Positions 7,745-15,490 of a stretch of DNA of 64,000 nt are shown one piece after another (the first letter of the stretch is position 1; each line of letters opens with the position of its first letter). This DNA comes from Microbacterium testaceum. Lineage in GTDB: Bacteria; Actinomycetota; Actinomycetes; Actinomycetales; Microbacteriaceae. The position numbers and the translations under genes are program-made. The stretch lies in the NCBI RefSeq assembly GCF_003075375.1, contig NZ_QDFT01000003.1, positions 62,029 to 126,028 of the forward strand, in the 5' to 3' direction. Below the pieces are notes generated by a model. The model was not told the DNA's origin, ran no database searches, and saw only the letters and a program-made list of their open reading frames with translations.

Positions 7745-9208
7745 TCAGTCCTCGACGACGCTGTCCGCCGACCGGACGATCGGGATCGCCGCGGTCACGG
7801 CCTGCAGGCCCGACAGGCGCGCGGGCGAGATCTGCTTCGTGACCTCTTCGCGCGACATCAGCCCCGCCTCGACGACGAGGTCGGCGACGTTGCGGTGCGT
7901 CAGCAGCGCCGTCTTGGCCAGGGCGGCGGCCGCCGCGTACCCGATGAAGGGGGTGAGCGCCGTGACGACGCCGACCGACGACCCCACCATCGCGCCCAGG
8001 CGTTCGCGGTTCGCGGTGATGCCGTCGACGCAGTTGACGCGCAGCGTCCACATCGCCTGGCGCATCCACGTGATCGACTGGTAGATCGAGTGGGCGATGA
8101 CCGGCTCGAAGGCGTTGAGCTGCAGCTGACCGCCCTCGACCGCCATGGTCACCGTCATGTCGGCCCCGACGACCGAGAACGCCACCTGATTGACCACCTC
8201 GGGGATCACCGGGTTGACCTTGCCGGGCATGATGCTCGACCCGGCCTGCCGCGCCGGCAGGTTGATCTCGCCCAGGCCCGCCTGCGGACCCGACGACAGC
8301 AGGCGCAGGTCGTTGCAGATCTTCGACAGCTTGACGGCGTTGCGCTTGAGCGACGACGAGAACGACATGAAGGCGCCCGTGTCGCTCGTGGACTCCACCA
8401 GGTCGGTCGCGGTCTCGAGGTCGAGGCCGGTGATCGCGCGCAGGTGGCGCAGGACGGCACCCGCGTAGCCGGAGTGGGCGGTGATGCCCGTGCCGATCGC
8501 CGTGGCGCCCATGTTGATCTCGTACAGCAGGTAGGCGTTCTCGGTGAGGCGGTTGTAGTCCTCGCCGAGCGTGGTGGCGAAGCCGTGGAACTCCTGCCCG
8601 AGGGTCATGGGCACGGCATCCTGCAGCTGGGTGCGGCCGACCTTGAGGACGTCGTGGAACTCCTCGGACTTGGCCAGGAACGACTGCCTCAGCAGGGCGA
8701 GCTCCTCGAGCAGGCTCTGCAGGGTGAGCGACAGGCCGATCTTGATCGCCGTCGGGTAGACGTCGTTGGTCGACTGGCTGCGATTGGTGTCGTCGATCGG
8801 CGAGAGGAAGGCGTAATCGCCCTTCTCGCGTCCGGCCATCTCGAGGGCGATGTTGGTGATGACCTCGTTGGCGTTCATGTTGGTCGACGTACCGGCGCCG
8901 CCCTGGATGACGCCGACGGTGAACTCGTCGTGGAACTCGCCGTCGATGACCCGCTGCGCGGCTCGGTCGATCAGATCGGCCTTGGACTCGTCGAGGACGC
9001 CGATCTCGCGATTGGCGCGGGCGGACGCCTGCTTGACCATCGCCAGCGCCCGCACGAGGTCGGGGTACACCGAGATGGGCCGCTTCGCGATCGGGAAGTT
9101 CTCCTGTGCCCGGGCGGTGTGGATGCCCCAGTACGCGTCGGCGGGGATCTCGAGGGATCCGAGGGAGTCGGTCTCGGTACGGGTGCGCGTCATTGCGTCC
9201 AAAGCCAT
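7745..9208 (-). CDS. aspA: Aspartate ammonia-lyase
   Basis: A 487-residue member of the aspartase/fumarase superfamily, interconverting L-aspartate with fumarate plus ammonia. The catalytic serine loop reads SSIMPGKVNPVIPEVVNQ, close to the aspartase form, and the substrate-binding GGAGTSTNMNANEV and GRTQLQDAVPMTLGQEF segments are intact. A class II fumarase is the main alternative, but the SIMP loop followed by VIPEVVNQ favours aspartase. Start ATG 9208 has GAGGA seven bases upstream. The product would release ammonia from aspartate or feed the TCA cycle; the asparaginase at 59951 could supply its substrate. Confidence 0.88.
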   Translation of the reverse strand: MALDAMTRTRTETDSLGSLEIPADAYWGIHTARAQENFPIAKRPISVYPDLVRALAMVKQASARANREIGVLDESKADLIDRAAQRVIDGEFHDEFTVGVIQGGAGTSTNMNANEVITNIALEMAGREKGDYAFLSPIDDTNRSQSTNDVYPTAIKIGLSLTLQSLLEELALLRQSFLAKSEEFHDVLKVGRTQLQDAVPMTLGQEFHGFATTLGEDYNRLTENAYLLYEINMGATAIGTGITAHSGYAGAVLRHLRAITGLDLETATDLVESTSDTGAFMSFSSSLKRNAVKLSKICNDLRLLSSGPQAGLGEINLPARQAGSSIMPGKVNPVIPEVVNQVAFSVVGADMTVTMAVEGGQLQLNAFEPVIAHSIYQSITWMRQAMWTLRVNCVDGITANRERLGAMVGSSVGVVTALTPFIGYAAAAALAKTALLTHRNVADLVVEAGLMSREEVTKQISPARLSGLQAVTAAIPIVRSADSVVED

Positions 9209-9322
9209 GTGGGGGTCCTCGTGGGTGTCACGGCGAGCAGGGATGCCACGAGCCTAACCACCGCGCTCCGCCCCGCCGCTGGACGCCGCGGCCTGTCGGG
9301 CGATCCCCACCGTCCGCCGCGT

Positions 9323-10234
9323 CTATTGCCCGGGCGCGCGCTTGCGCGAGAACGCCTCGAGTCGCTCGCGCGGGCTGAGCGCGGCCATCCGCGCCGTCCA
9401 CTCGGGGGTGAAGACGCCGGACGACTCGGCGTCGACCACGGGGACGACCGCGTGGGTGACGGTGTCGTCCCACACGTGCACCAGGTGGAACGACCGGCCG
9501 TCGTCCATGCCGTTGACGGCGTCGGCGGGGCGTGCGAGGTCCATCGTGTAGCAGGACGCCGAGGCGACGCTCACCGGCACCCCCGCGAACGTGCCCGAGG
9601 TCGAGTAGTGCAGGTGGCCGGCGAGGATCGCTCGGACGTCGCTGCCGGCGATGGCCTCGGCCAGCCCGGCCTGGTCGCGCAGCTCGAGGATGTCGAAGAA
9701 GGGGATGTGCGTGGGCAGCGGCGGATGATGCAGCGCCAGGATCGTCCCGAGCGGGGCGGGCTCGGCGAGCTCGGCCCGCAACCAGTCGAGCTGGGCGGCG
9801 TCGAGATCGCCGTGGTGCCAGCCGGGCACCGTCGAATCCAGCGCGATCAGCCGCAGCCCGCCGAGGTCGTGCACGCTCGTCACGGGCTCCTCGGTGGCCG
9901 GGGAGTCCAGCAGGTGCGCGCGCAGGGCGGCACGCTCGTCGTGGTTGCCCGCGACCCACACCACCGGGGCGCCCAGCCGCGCCGCCCACGGCTCGACCGC
10001 GTCGCGCAGCGCGCGGTACGCCTCGGGCTCGCCGAGGTCGGTCAGATCGCCCGTGAAGACCACGGCATCCGGTCGCACCCCCGTCGCCTCGGCGGCGGCC
10101 AGAGTGCGGCGCAGGTGCCTCGCCGTGTCGAAGCGGTCGCCCAGCAGCCGATCGCCCCCGAGCAGGTGCGTGTCGCTGAGGTGGAGGATCACGCGCGCCG
10201 CGGGCGCGTGCTGACCGAACTGCACGGATGCCAT
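9323..10234 (-). CDS. Class III cyclic-nucleotide-phosphodiesterase-like metallophosphoesterase
   Basis: A 303-residue dimetal phosphoesterase. All five ligand blocks are in order: LSDTHL (residues about 19-24), FTGDLTD, AGNHDER, LALHHPPLP and AGHLHYST. This arrangement and length fit the CpdA/Rv0805 group, which hydrolyses cyclic nucleotides and other phosphodiesters in vitro; the physiological substrate is uncertain. No signal peptide, so cytoplasmic. Start ATG 10234 is six bases after TAGGCT, the leaderless pattern. Confidence 0.85.
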   Translation of the reverse strand: MASVQFGQHAPAARVILHLSDTHLLGGDRLLGDRFDTARHLRRTLAAAEATGVRPDAVVFTGDLTDLGEPEAYRALRDAVEPWAARLGAPVVWVAGNHDERAALRAHLLDSPATEEPVTSVHDLGGLRLIALDSTVPGWHHGDLDAAQLDWLRAELAEPAPLGTILALHHPPLPTHIPFFDILELRDQAGLAEAIAGSDVRAILAGHLHYSTSGTFAGVPVSVASASCYTMDLARPADAVNGMDDGRSFHLVHVWDDTVTHAVVPVVDAESSGVFTPEWTARMAALSPRERLEAFSRKRAPGQ

Positions 10235-10287
10235 GACCTCAGCCTAGAGAGGGGCTCCGACACCCCGCGCGCCGGCGGCTGCGCGGC

Positions 10288-10617
10288 TCAGTGGTTGAAC
10301 AGGATCAGCAGCAGTGCGCCGAGCACCGCCGCCGCGCACACGCCGAAGCAGGCGTACGCGCCGATCAGCGAGACACGCTTCTGCCCCTCGCTGAGGGGGT
10401 TCTTCCTGGCCGCCTTGGCGACCGCCTTCTCGGCGCGGCGGCGCTGCTTGTCGCTCAGGACGGTGATGGCATCCGTGAACTCCGCCGGTGCGACCAGCGG
10501 CGGGCGTCCCCCGCGTACGAGCAGGCGCAGTCCCAGGGCGTAGAAGGTCACGACGACCGTCGCGCCGAGCAGGGCCGCGACGAAGACGTGCAGGAAGGCT
10601 TCCCAGTCGATGAGCAT
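10288..10617 (-). CDS. Small two-helix membrane protein coupled to the phosphate transporter
   Basis: A 109-residue protein with a hydrophobic helix at residues about 8-32, a basic Lys/Arg-rich middle (around residues 54-76, including RRRAEKAVAKAARKNPLSEG) and a second helix at about 83-107. I do not recognise a named domain. Its start ATG shares one base with the stop of the phosphate transporter gene (TGATG), so the two are translationally coupled, which suggests an accessory subunit or a modulator of the transporter. That role is inference from context only. Confidence 0.75.
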   Translation of the reverse strand: MLIDWEAFLHVFVAALLGATVVVTFYALGLRLLVRGGRPPLVAPAEFTDAITVLSDKQRRRAEKAVAKAARKNPLSEGQKRVSLIGAYACFGVCAAAVLGALLLILFNH

Positions 10618-11834
10618 CAGGCGTCCTTCCCGATCTTCTCGCGATCCAGGCGGCGCTGACGACGGGTGGGGCCGGGCTTGCGGGGCACCTTGACGGCCGC
10701 ACCCGAGTCGGCGACCTCGCTCATCGCGTTCGCCGAGGTCACCTCATCGCGCCGTGAGCGCAGGAACAGCCCCAGCACGATGACCACAGCGATCACGGCG
10801 TCGACCGCGACGCCCCAGCCGCCCAGCCACACGACGATGAGCGCGGCGGCCGCTCCCACCGCACCGGCGGCGGGCAGGGTCAGCACCCAGCCGATCATGA
10901 TGCGCCCCACGGTGTTCCAGCGCACGGTCGACCCGCGGCGCCCCAGTCCCGAACCGATCACCGAGCCCGAGGCGACCTGCGTGGTCGAGAGGGCGAAGCC
11001 CAGGGCGCTGGATGCCAGGATCGTCGCCGCCGTCGAGGTCTCGGCCGAGAAGCCCTGGGCGGGCTTCACGTCGGTCAGCCCCTTGCCGAGCGTGCGGATG
11101 ATGCGCCAGCCGCCCATGTAGGTGCCGAGCGCGATGGTGATCGCGCACGCGAACACCACCCACAGCTGCGGGTCGGGGTTCGCCGAGGACTGCCATCCCA
11201 CGGTGATGAGCGCGAGCGTGATGACACCCATGGTCTTCTGCGCGTCGTTGGTGCCGTGCGCCAGCGCCACGAGGGAGGACGTGAAGATCTGGCCCCAGCG
11301 GAAGCCGTCGCGTCCGTCGGCCTTCATGTCGTAGCGGCGGGTGACGCCGTAGGCGATCTTGGTGACGATGAAAGCGATCACGCCCGCGGTGAGCGGGGCG
11401 ATCAGGGCCGGCAGGATCACCTTGCTCAGCACGACGCCGGTGTCGATCGCCGAGGCGCCCACGCCCACCAGGGTCGCCCCGATCAGGCCGCCGAACAGCG
11501 CGTGCGACGAGCTCGACGGCAGGCCCAGGAGCCACGTGAGCATGTTCCAGGTGATCGCGCCGATGAGGCCGGCGAAGATGATCGGCGGGAAGATGTCGGG
11601 ACTCAGCTGCTCCTCGCGGATCATGCCGCCCGAGATGGTCTTGGCGACCTCGGTCGACAGGAAGGCGCCGACCAGGTTGAGGCTCGCCGCGAGCAGGACC
11701 GCCACCTTCGGCTTCAGCGCACCCGTCGCGATGGGCGTGGCCATCGCGTTGGCGGTGTCGTGGAATCCGTTGGTGAAATCGAAGAACAGTGCCAGCACGA
11801 TGACCAGCACGATGATGAGGGCTGCGCTCTCCAC
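10617..11834 (-). CDS. Low-affinity inorganic phosphate transporter, PiT family
   Basis: A 405-residue integral membrane protein with about ten helices in two inverted PiT repeats. Both repeat signatures are present: FDFTNGFHDTANAMAT at residues about 19-34 and ALAHGTNDAQKTMGVI in the C-terminal half. PiT proteins move metal-phosphate with protons across the cytoplasmic membrane. Start is GTG 11834, with GGAAAG upstream. A run of 11-bp direct repeats resembling a PHO box lies 60-90 bp upstream (11893-11925). The small downstream gene overlaps by one base. No phoU-like gene is adjacent, which is the more usual partner. Confidence 0.9.
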   Translation of the reverse strand: MESAALIIVLVIVLALFFDFTNGFHDTANAMATPIATGALKPKVAVLLAASLNLVGAFLSTEVAKTISGGMIREEQLSPDIFPPIIFAGLIGAITWNMLTWLLGLPSSSSHALFGGLIGATLVGVGASAIDTGVVLSKVILPALIAPLTAGVIAFIVTKIAYGVTRRYDMKADGRDGFRWGQIFTSSLVALAHGTNDAQKTMGVITLALITVGWQSSANPDPQLWVVFACAITIALGTYMGGWRIIRTLGKGLTDVKPAQGFSAETSTAATILASSALGFALSTTQVASGSVIGSGLGRRGSTVRWNTVGRIMIGWVLTLPAAGAVGAAAALIVVWLGGWGVAVDAVIAVVIVLGLFLRSRRDEVTSANAMSEVADSGAAVKVPRKPGPTRRQRRLDREKIGKDA

Positions 11835-11892
11835 CGTTCGCTTTCCGTGAGAAGGAGGGGGATGCCGACGGGATCGGCGTGACGAACGAAGA

Positions 11893-11925
11893 GTTCACCT
11901 GGCGTTGTTCTTTCGTTCACGAAAG
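11893..11925 (+). promoter_or_regulatory. PHO-box-like 11-bp direct repeats
   Basis: Three consecutive 11-bp units: GTTCACCTGGC (11893), GTTGTTCTTTC (11904) and GTTCACGAAAG (11915). The first and third start with the GTTCAC core of the actinobacterial PhoP box and the 11-bp phasing is exact. The array lies between the divergent phosphate transporter and oligopeptidase genes; it is 60 bp from the transporter start but reads toward the oligopeptidase. Confidence 0.6.
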
Positions 11926-12040
11926 ACGCGACGACATCCTTTCACCCCGACCTGTGAGGGTCAAAACGCAGCGGGCCGCACCCCCGGCATCCCGTTCGAT
12001 CATCCGCGCCGGCGCGGCGCCCGCGCACTAGCGTGGAACG

Positions 12041-14155
12041 GTGACCGACCTCGACCCGCAGCCCACCCCGCCCGTCGCCGCACGCCGCCCCGTCGCGCGC
12101 ACCCACCACGGCGACACGTTCGACGACCCTTACGAATGGCTGCGCGCAAAAGAGGACCAGGACGTCCTGGCGCACCTCGAGGCCGAGAACGCGTACACGA
12201 CCGCTCGGACGGCGCACCTCTCCGGACTGCGCGACACCCTGTTCGGCGAGATCAAGGGCCGCACGCTCGAGACCGACCTTTCGGTCCCCGCGCGCCGCGG
12301 CGACTGGTGGTACTACGGCCGGACGGTCGCCGGCCACCAGTACGGCATCCAGTGCCGCGCTCCCCTGGACGCGCCCGACGACTGGACCCCGCCCACCCTC
12401 TCGCCCGACCGTCCCGTCCCGGGCGAGCAGGTGCTGTTCGACGGCAACGTCGAGGCCGAGGGCACCGAGTTCTTCTCGCTCGGCAGCTTCGAGACCTCGA
12501 ACGACGGCACGCGCATGCTCTACGGCATCGACACCTCCGGCGACGAGCGGTACACCGTGCGGGTGCGCGACCTGACCACCGGCGAGACGCTCCCCGACGT
12601 GATCGAGGGCACCTTCTCGGGCGCGACGTTCTCGCCCGACGGACGCGCGATCGTCTACACGACGGTCGACGACGCCTGGCGTCCCGACACCGTCTGGCTG
12701 CACGAGATCGGCACCCCCACGGATGCCGACGCCAAGCTGTTCCACGAGCCCGACGACCGGTTCTGGGTCGGCGCCGACTTCACCCGCAGCGACCGCTATC
12801 TCGTGATCGAGATGGGCTCCTCCATCACCAGCGAGGAGTGGCTGCTCGACGCCGACGACCTGCACGGCGACCCACGCGTCGTCTGGCCGCGCCGCGAGGG
12901 CGTGGAGTACTCCTCGTCGCACGCCGTCGTCGACGGCGAGGACGTGCTGTACATCCTCCACAACGACGGCGCCCTCGATTTCGAGCTCGTCCGGGTGTCG
13001 GCATCCGACCCCCAGGGTGCCCGCGAGACGGTGATCGCCCACCGCACCGGTCAGCGTCTGCTCGGCGTCGACACCTTCCGCGACTGGGGCGTCGTCGGCT
13101 ACCGCCGCGAAGGACTCGCGCGACTGGGCATGCTAACCTACGCCGACGGGTCCGTCGACGAGATCTCCTTCGACGAACCGCTCTACAGCGTCGGCACCGG
13201 CGGCAACCCCGAATGGGCCCCGCCCGTGCTGCGCCTGGGCTACGGCTCGTTCGTGACCCCCGGGACCGTCTACGACTACGTCGTCGACACCGGCGAGCTG
13301 CTGCTGCGCAAGCGCCAGCCCGTGCTGGGCGGCTTCGACCCGGCCGACTACGGCCAGGAGCGCGTCTGGGCGATCGCCGACGACGGCACGCGCGTCCCGG
13401 TGTCGCTCGTGTGGAAGCGCTCGTTCGGCGAGCCCGGGTCCGCGCCGCGGCCGGTGCACCTGTACGGCTACGGCTCGTACGAGCACTCCATCGAGCCCGG
13501 TTTCTCGGTGCCGCGGCTGTCGCTGCTGGACCGCGGCGTGGTGTTCGCCGTCGCGCACGTCCGCGGCGGCGGCGAGATGGGTCGCCAGTGGTACGAGGAC
13601 GGCAAGCTGCTGGCCAAGCGCAACACGTTCACCGACTTCGTGGCCGCCGCCCGTCACCTCGTGGATGCCGGCTACACCACCCCCGACCGGCTCGTCGCCG
13701 AGGGCGGCAGCGCGGGCGGTCTGCTGATGGGCGCCGTGACCAACCTCGCGCCCGAGCTGTTCGCCGGGATCGTCGCCGATGTGCCCTTCGTCGACGCCCT
13801 GACCACGATCCTCGACCCCTCGCTCCCCCTGACGGTCATCGAATGGGACGAGTGGGGCGACCCCCTGCACGACGCCGACGTCTACGCCTACATGAAGTCG
13901 TACACGCCGTACGAGAACGTCCGCGAGGGCGTGAAGTACCCCCGCATCCTCGCCGTCACCTCGCTCAACGACACCCGCGTGATGTACGTGGAGCCCGCCA
14001 AGTGGGTGGCACGTCTGCGCGAGGTCGGTGCCGACGCGATGCTGAAGTGCGAGATGGTCGCCGGCCACGGCGGCGTCAGCGGTCGCTACAACGCCTGGCG
14101 CGAGCGCGCGTTCGAGCTCGCGTGGCTGCTGGACGTGCTCGGCCTGGCGGAGTAG
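12041..14155 (+). CDS. Oligopeptidase B-like S9 family serine peptidase
   Basis: A 704-residue cytoplasmic peptidase with an N-terminal seven-bladed propeller (residues about 75-420) and a C-terminal alpha/beta hydrolase domain. The triad is visible: Ser in EGGSAGGLLMGA, Asp in SLNDTRVMY and His in VAGHGGVSGRY. VRGGGEMGRQWYEDGK and IEWDEWGDP are typical of oligopeptidase B, which cuts short peptides after basic residues; prolyl oligopeptidase is the alternative. Start GTG 12041 follows TAGCGT (12029-12034) by six bases without a ribosome binding site, so leaderless expression is likely. A strong hairpin follows the stop codon. Confidence 0.9.
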   Translation: MTDLDPQPTPPVAARRPVARTHHGDTFDDPYEWLRAKEDQDVLAHLEAENAYTTARTAHLSGLRDTLFGEIKGRTLETDLSVPARRGDWWYYGRTVAGHQYGIQCRAPLDAPDDWTPPTLSPDRPVPGEQVLFDGNVEAEGTEFFSLGSFETSNDGTRMLYGIDTSGDERYTVRVRDLTTGETLPDVIEGTFSGATFSPDGRAIVYTTVDDAWRPDTVWLHEIGTPTDADAKLFHEPDDRFWVGADFTRSDRYLVIEMGSSITSEEWLLDADDLHGDPRVVWPRREGVEYSSSHAVVDGEDVLYILHNDGALDFELVRVSASDPQGARETVIAHRTGQRLLGVDTFRDWGVVGYRREGLARLGMLTYADGSVDEISFDEPLYSVGTGGNPEWAPPVLRLGYGSFVTPGTVYDYVVDTGELLLRKRQPVLGGFDPADYGQERVWAIADDGTRVPVSLVWKRSFGEPGSAPRPVHLYGYGSYEHSIEPGFSVPRLSLLDRGVVFAVAHVRGGGEMGRQWYEDGKLLAKRNTFTDFVAAARHLVDAGYTTPDRLVAEGGSAGGLLMGAVTNLAPELFAGIVADVPFVDALTTILDPSLPLTVIEWDEWGDPLHDADVYAYMKSYTPYENVREGVKYPRILAVTSLNDTRVMYVEPAKWVARLREVGADAMLKCEMVAGHGGVSGRYNAWRERAFELAWLLDVLGLAE

Positions 14156-14174
14156 GCCCCCGGCCGGCTCGCCC

Positions 14175-14207
14175 GAACGCCCCGTCGCCCCGCGCGGCGG
14201 GGCGTTC
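14175..14207 (+). terminator. Terminator hairpin of the oligopeptidase gene
   Basis: GAACGCCCCG (14175-14184) pairs with CGGGGCGTTC (14198-14207) across a GC-rich 13-base loop that can itself pair, 19 bp past the stop codon. Confidence 0.7.
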
Positions 14208-14239
14208 CGCGCGCGCGGCGGGGCGCGGCATCCACCCAC

Positions 14240-14315
14240 CTCGTCCCACTTTTCGCACTGTATGTCCCAAAAATGGTCGCCTGACGGCGACTGAGACAGC
14301 AGAAAGTGGGACGAG
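14240..14315. repeat. Fold-back element with GTCCCACTTT core, right-hand copy at the 3' end of the DUF559 gene
   Basis: Arms CTCGTCCCACTTT (14240-14252) and AAAGTGGGACGAG (14303-14315) pair perfectly. Inside are a second perfect hairpin GTCGCC-TGAC-GGCGAC (14276-14291) and the partial core copy TATGTCCCAAAAATGG. A related element with the same GTCCCACTTTT core lies at 15345, on the other side of the DUF559 gene. It ends five bases before that gene's stop codon. Confidence 0.75.
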
Positions 14316-14319
14316 CCCA

Positions 14320-15237
14320 TCACTGGCCGGGCCGCCAACCCGCCCGCATCAGTGCGGCGCGCACCATCGCGACCGCCGGCTCGCCGCCGTCCCGGAGGTG
14401 GTGGCTCAGGATGCGGATGTGATCCCAGCCCGCGTCCCGGATTGCGGCCCAGCGGTCGGCATCTCGCGCGAATTGTCGCGGATCCGTTGCATGAACCCGG
14501 CCGTCGTATTCGACCGCCACCCGCCACATCTTGAAAACCAGGTCGATCTCGGCGACGAAATCCCCGCGGGTCGAGAAGATGTCGACATTCACCTCGGGCT
14601 CGGGGAACCCGTGTCGCACCAGGAGCAGACGCAGGTGGGTCTCGCGCGGCGATCTCACGCCGGGACGAGCAAGGGCGAGGGACCGTCTCAGGATGCCGTC
14701 GCGGACATCGCCCATGACGGCGACCTCCGCTTCGAGGTCGGCGACCGAAGCCATCGGCCGCGGGCCGCCCAGCAGCGCATCGGCCCCCGCGACGAGATCA
14801 TCGAGACGCCACAGTCGGCCGCACTGTCGCCAGGCGCGCACAGCGTTCTCGATCGGCAACCCTCCCGGGCCGATCTCCACCGCGGTTTCTCGCGCTTGCA
14901 GCCGGTGTCCGACGATACCGTGCGTTCGAGGCTCGCGCGCGGGTCGATGGGTCGACACGTGGATGCGCGGCACGTAAGGCCACTCGGGCGTGCTGAGGTT
15001 GCGCAGCGCGAAGACGGTCTCATGACTGAAGAACTGGCCGGGCGCGAGTCGCGGCGCGTACGCGCGACAGCGATCGAGGATGTCCGTGCCCTCGCCCAAC
15101 GATCGTGATCGCACACCGTTGAACGGAGCGGCGAGATCGGACGCGCGCAGCCGGCCGCGGGTCGCGCCTCTCTGCAGAGCATCGGAGACGTGGAACAGCT
15201 CGGGGAGGTCGGCCGGCAGAGGGTGTGGTCGCGTCAT
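14320..15237 (-). CDS. DUF559 (Vsr-like endonuclease fold) protein with AbiEi-like N-terminal region
   Basis: A 305-residue protein. The C-terminal 100 residues carry the DUF559 core: EIDLVFKMWRVAVEYDGRVH, then FARDADRWAAIRDAGW and HIRIL, the layout of a PD-(D/E)xK nuclease with acidic residues in IDLVF and VEYDG. The N-terminal part (residues about 10-90) resembles the winged-helix antitoxin-like region of AbiEi-family proteins, which is common in Microbacteriaceae. Function is unknown; DNA repair or a toxin-antitoxin-like role have been proposed for relatives. Start ATG 15237 has GGAGGAG upstream; the frame is open to 15378 but the extension is compositionally non-coding. It is bracketed by two related palindromes. 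Confidence 0.75.
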   Translation of the reverse strand: MTRPHPLPADLPELFHVSDALQRGATRGRLRASDLAAPFNGVRSRSLGEGTDILDRCRAYAPRLAPGQFFSHETVFALRNLSTPEWPYVPRIHVSTHRPAREPRTHGIVGHRLQARETAVEIGPGGLPIENAVRAWRQCGRLWRLDDLVAGADALLGGPRPMASVADLEAEVAVMGDVRDGILRRSLALARPGVRSPRETHLRLLLVRHGFPEPEVNVDIFSTRGDFVAEIDLVFKMWRVAVEYDGRVHATDPRQFARDADRWAAIRDAGWDHIRILSHHLRDGGEPAVAMVRAALMRAGWRPGQ

Positions 15238-15344
15238 GCTCAACGATCTCCTCCCCACCGTCGGCGTCAGCTGTCGTCCACAGCCCCTTCGCGTACTCCC
15301 CCGCCTGTGAAGAAGACGCCCCGATTCCTGCGCCCCGCGCGAGT

Positions 15345-15397
15345 ATGTCCCACTTTTGGCCGACTGCGAGCGCCTCAAACGACCAAAAGCGGGACAT
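15345..15397. repeat. Fold-back element with GTCCCACTTTT core, copy upstream of the DUF559 gene
   Basis: ATGTCCCACTTTTGG (15345-15359) pairs with CCAAAAGCGGGACAT (15383-15397), 14 of 15 positions, over a 23-base loop. A further half site, ATAAGTGGGACAACATG, follows at 15405-15421. The core matches the element at 14240-14315. Confidence 0.75.
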
Positions 15398-15441
15398 GCA
15401 CCGCCATAAGTGGGACAACATGCCAGAGAGAAGCAACGCGC

Positions 15442-15477
15442 GACGCCCCGCCCCGCGCGGCGGCGGGACGGGGCGTC
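15442..15477 (-). terminator. Terminator hairpin of pfkA
   Basis: GACGCCCCG (15442-15450) pairs with CGGGGCGTC (15469-15477), with further pairing in the loop. It starts 14 bp past the pfkA stop codon on its strand; no U tract. Confidence 0.7.
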
Positions 15478-15490
15478 AGCGGCGAGAGGA

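Noticed and set aside
7652..10543. Very long plus-strand open frame opposite aspA and the metallophosphoesterase gene
   Set aside because: It is antisense to two well-supported genes, its translation is Arg/Asp/Val/Gly-rich without any recognisable motif, and it arises because high-GC coding DNA leaves few stops on the other strand.
11905..15108. Long plus-strand open frame overlapping oligopeptidase B and the DUF559 gene
   Set aside because: The translation is Arg/Pro/Ala low complexity; the real frame has the catalytic triad.
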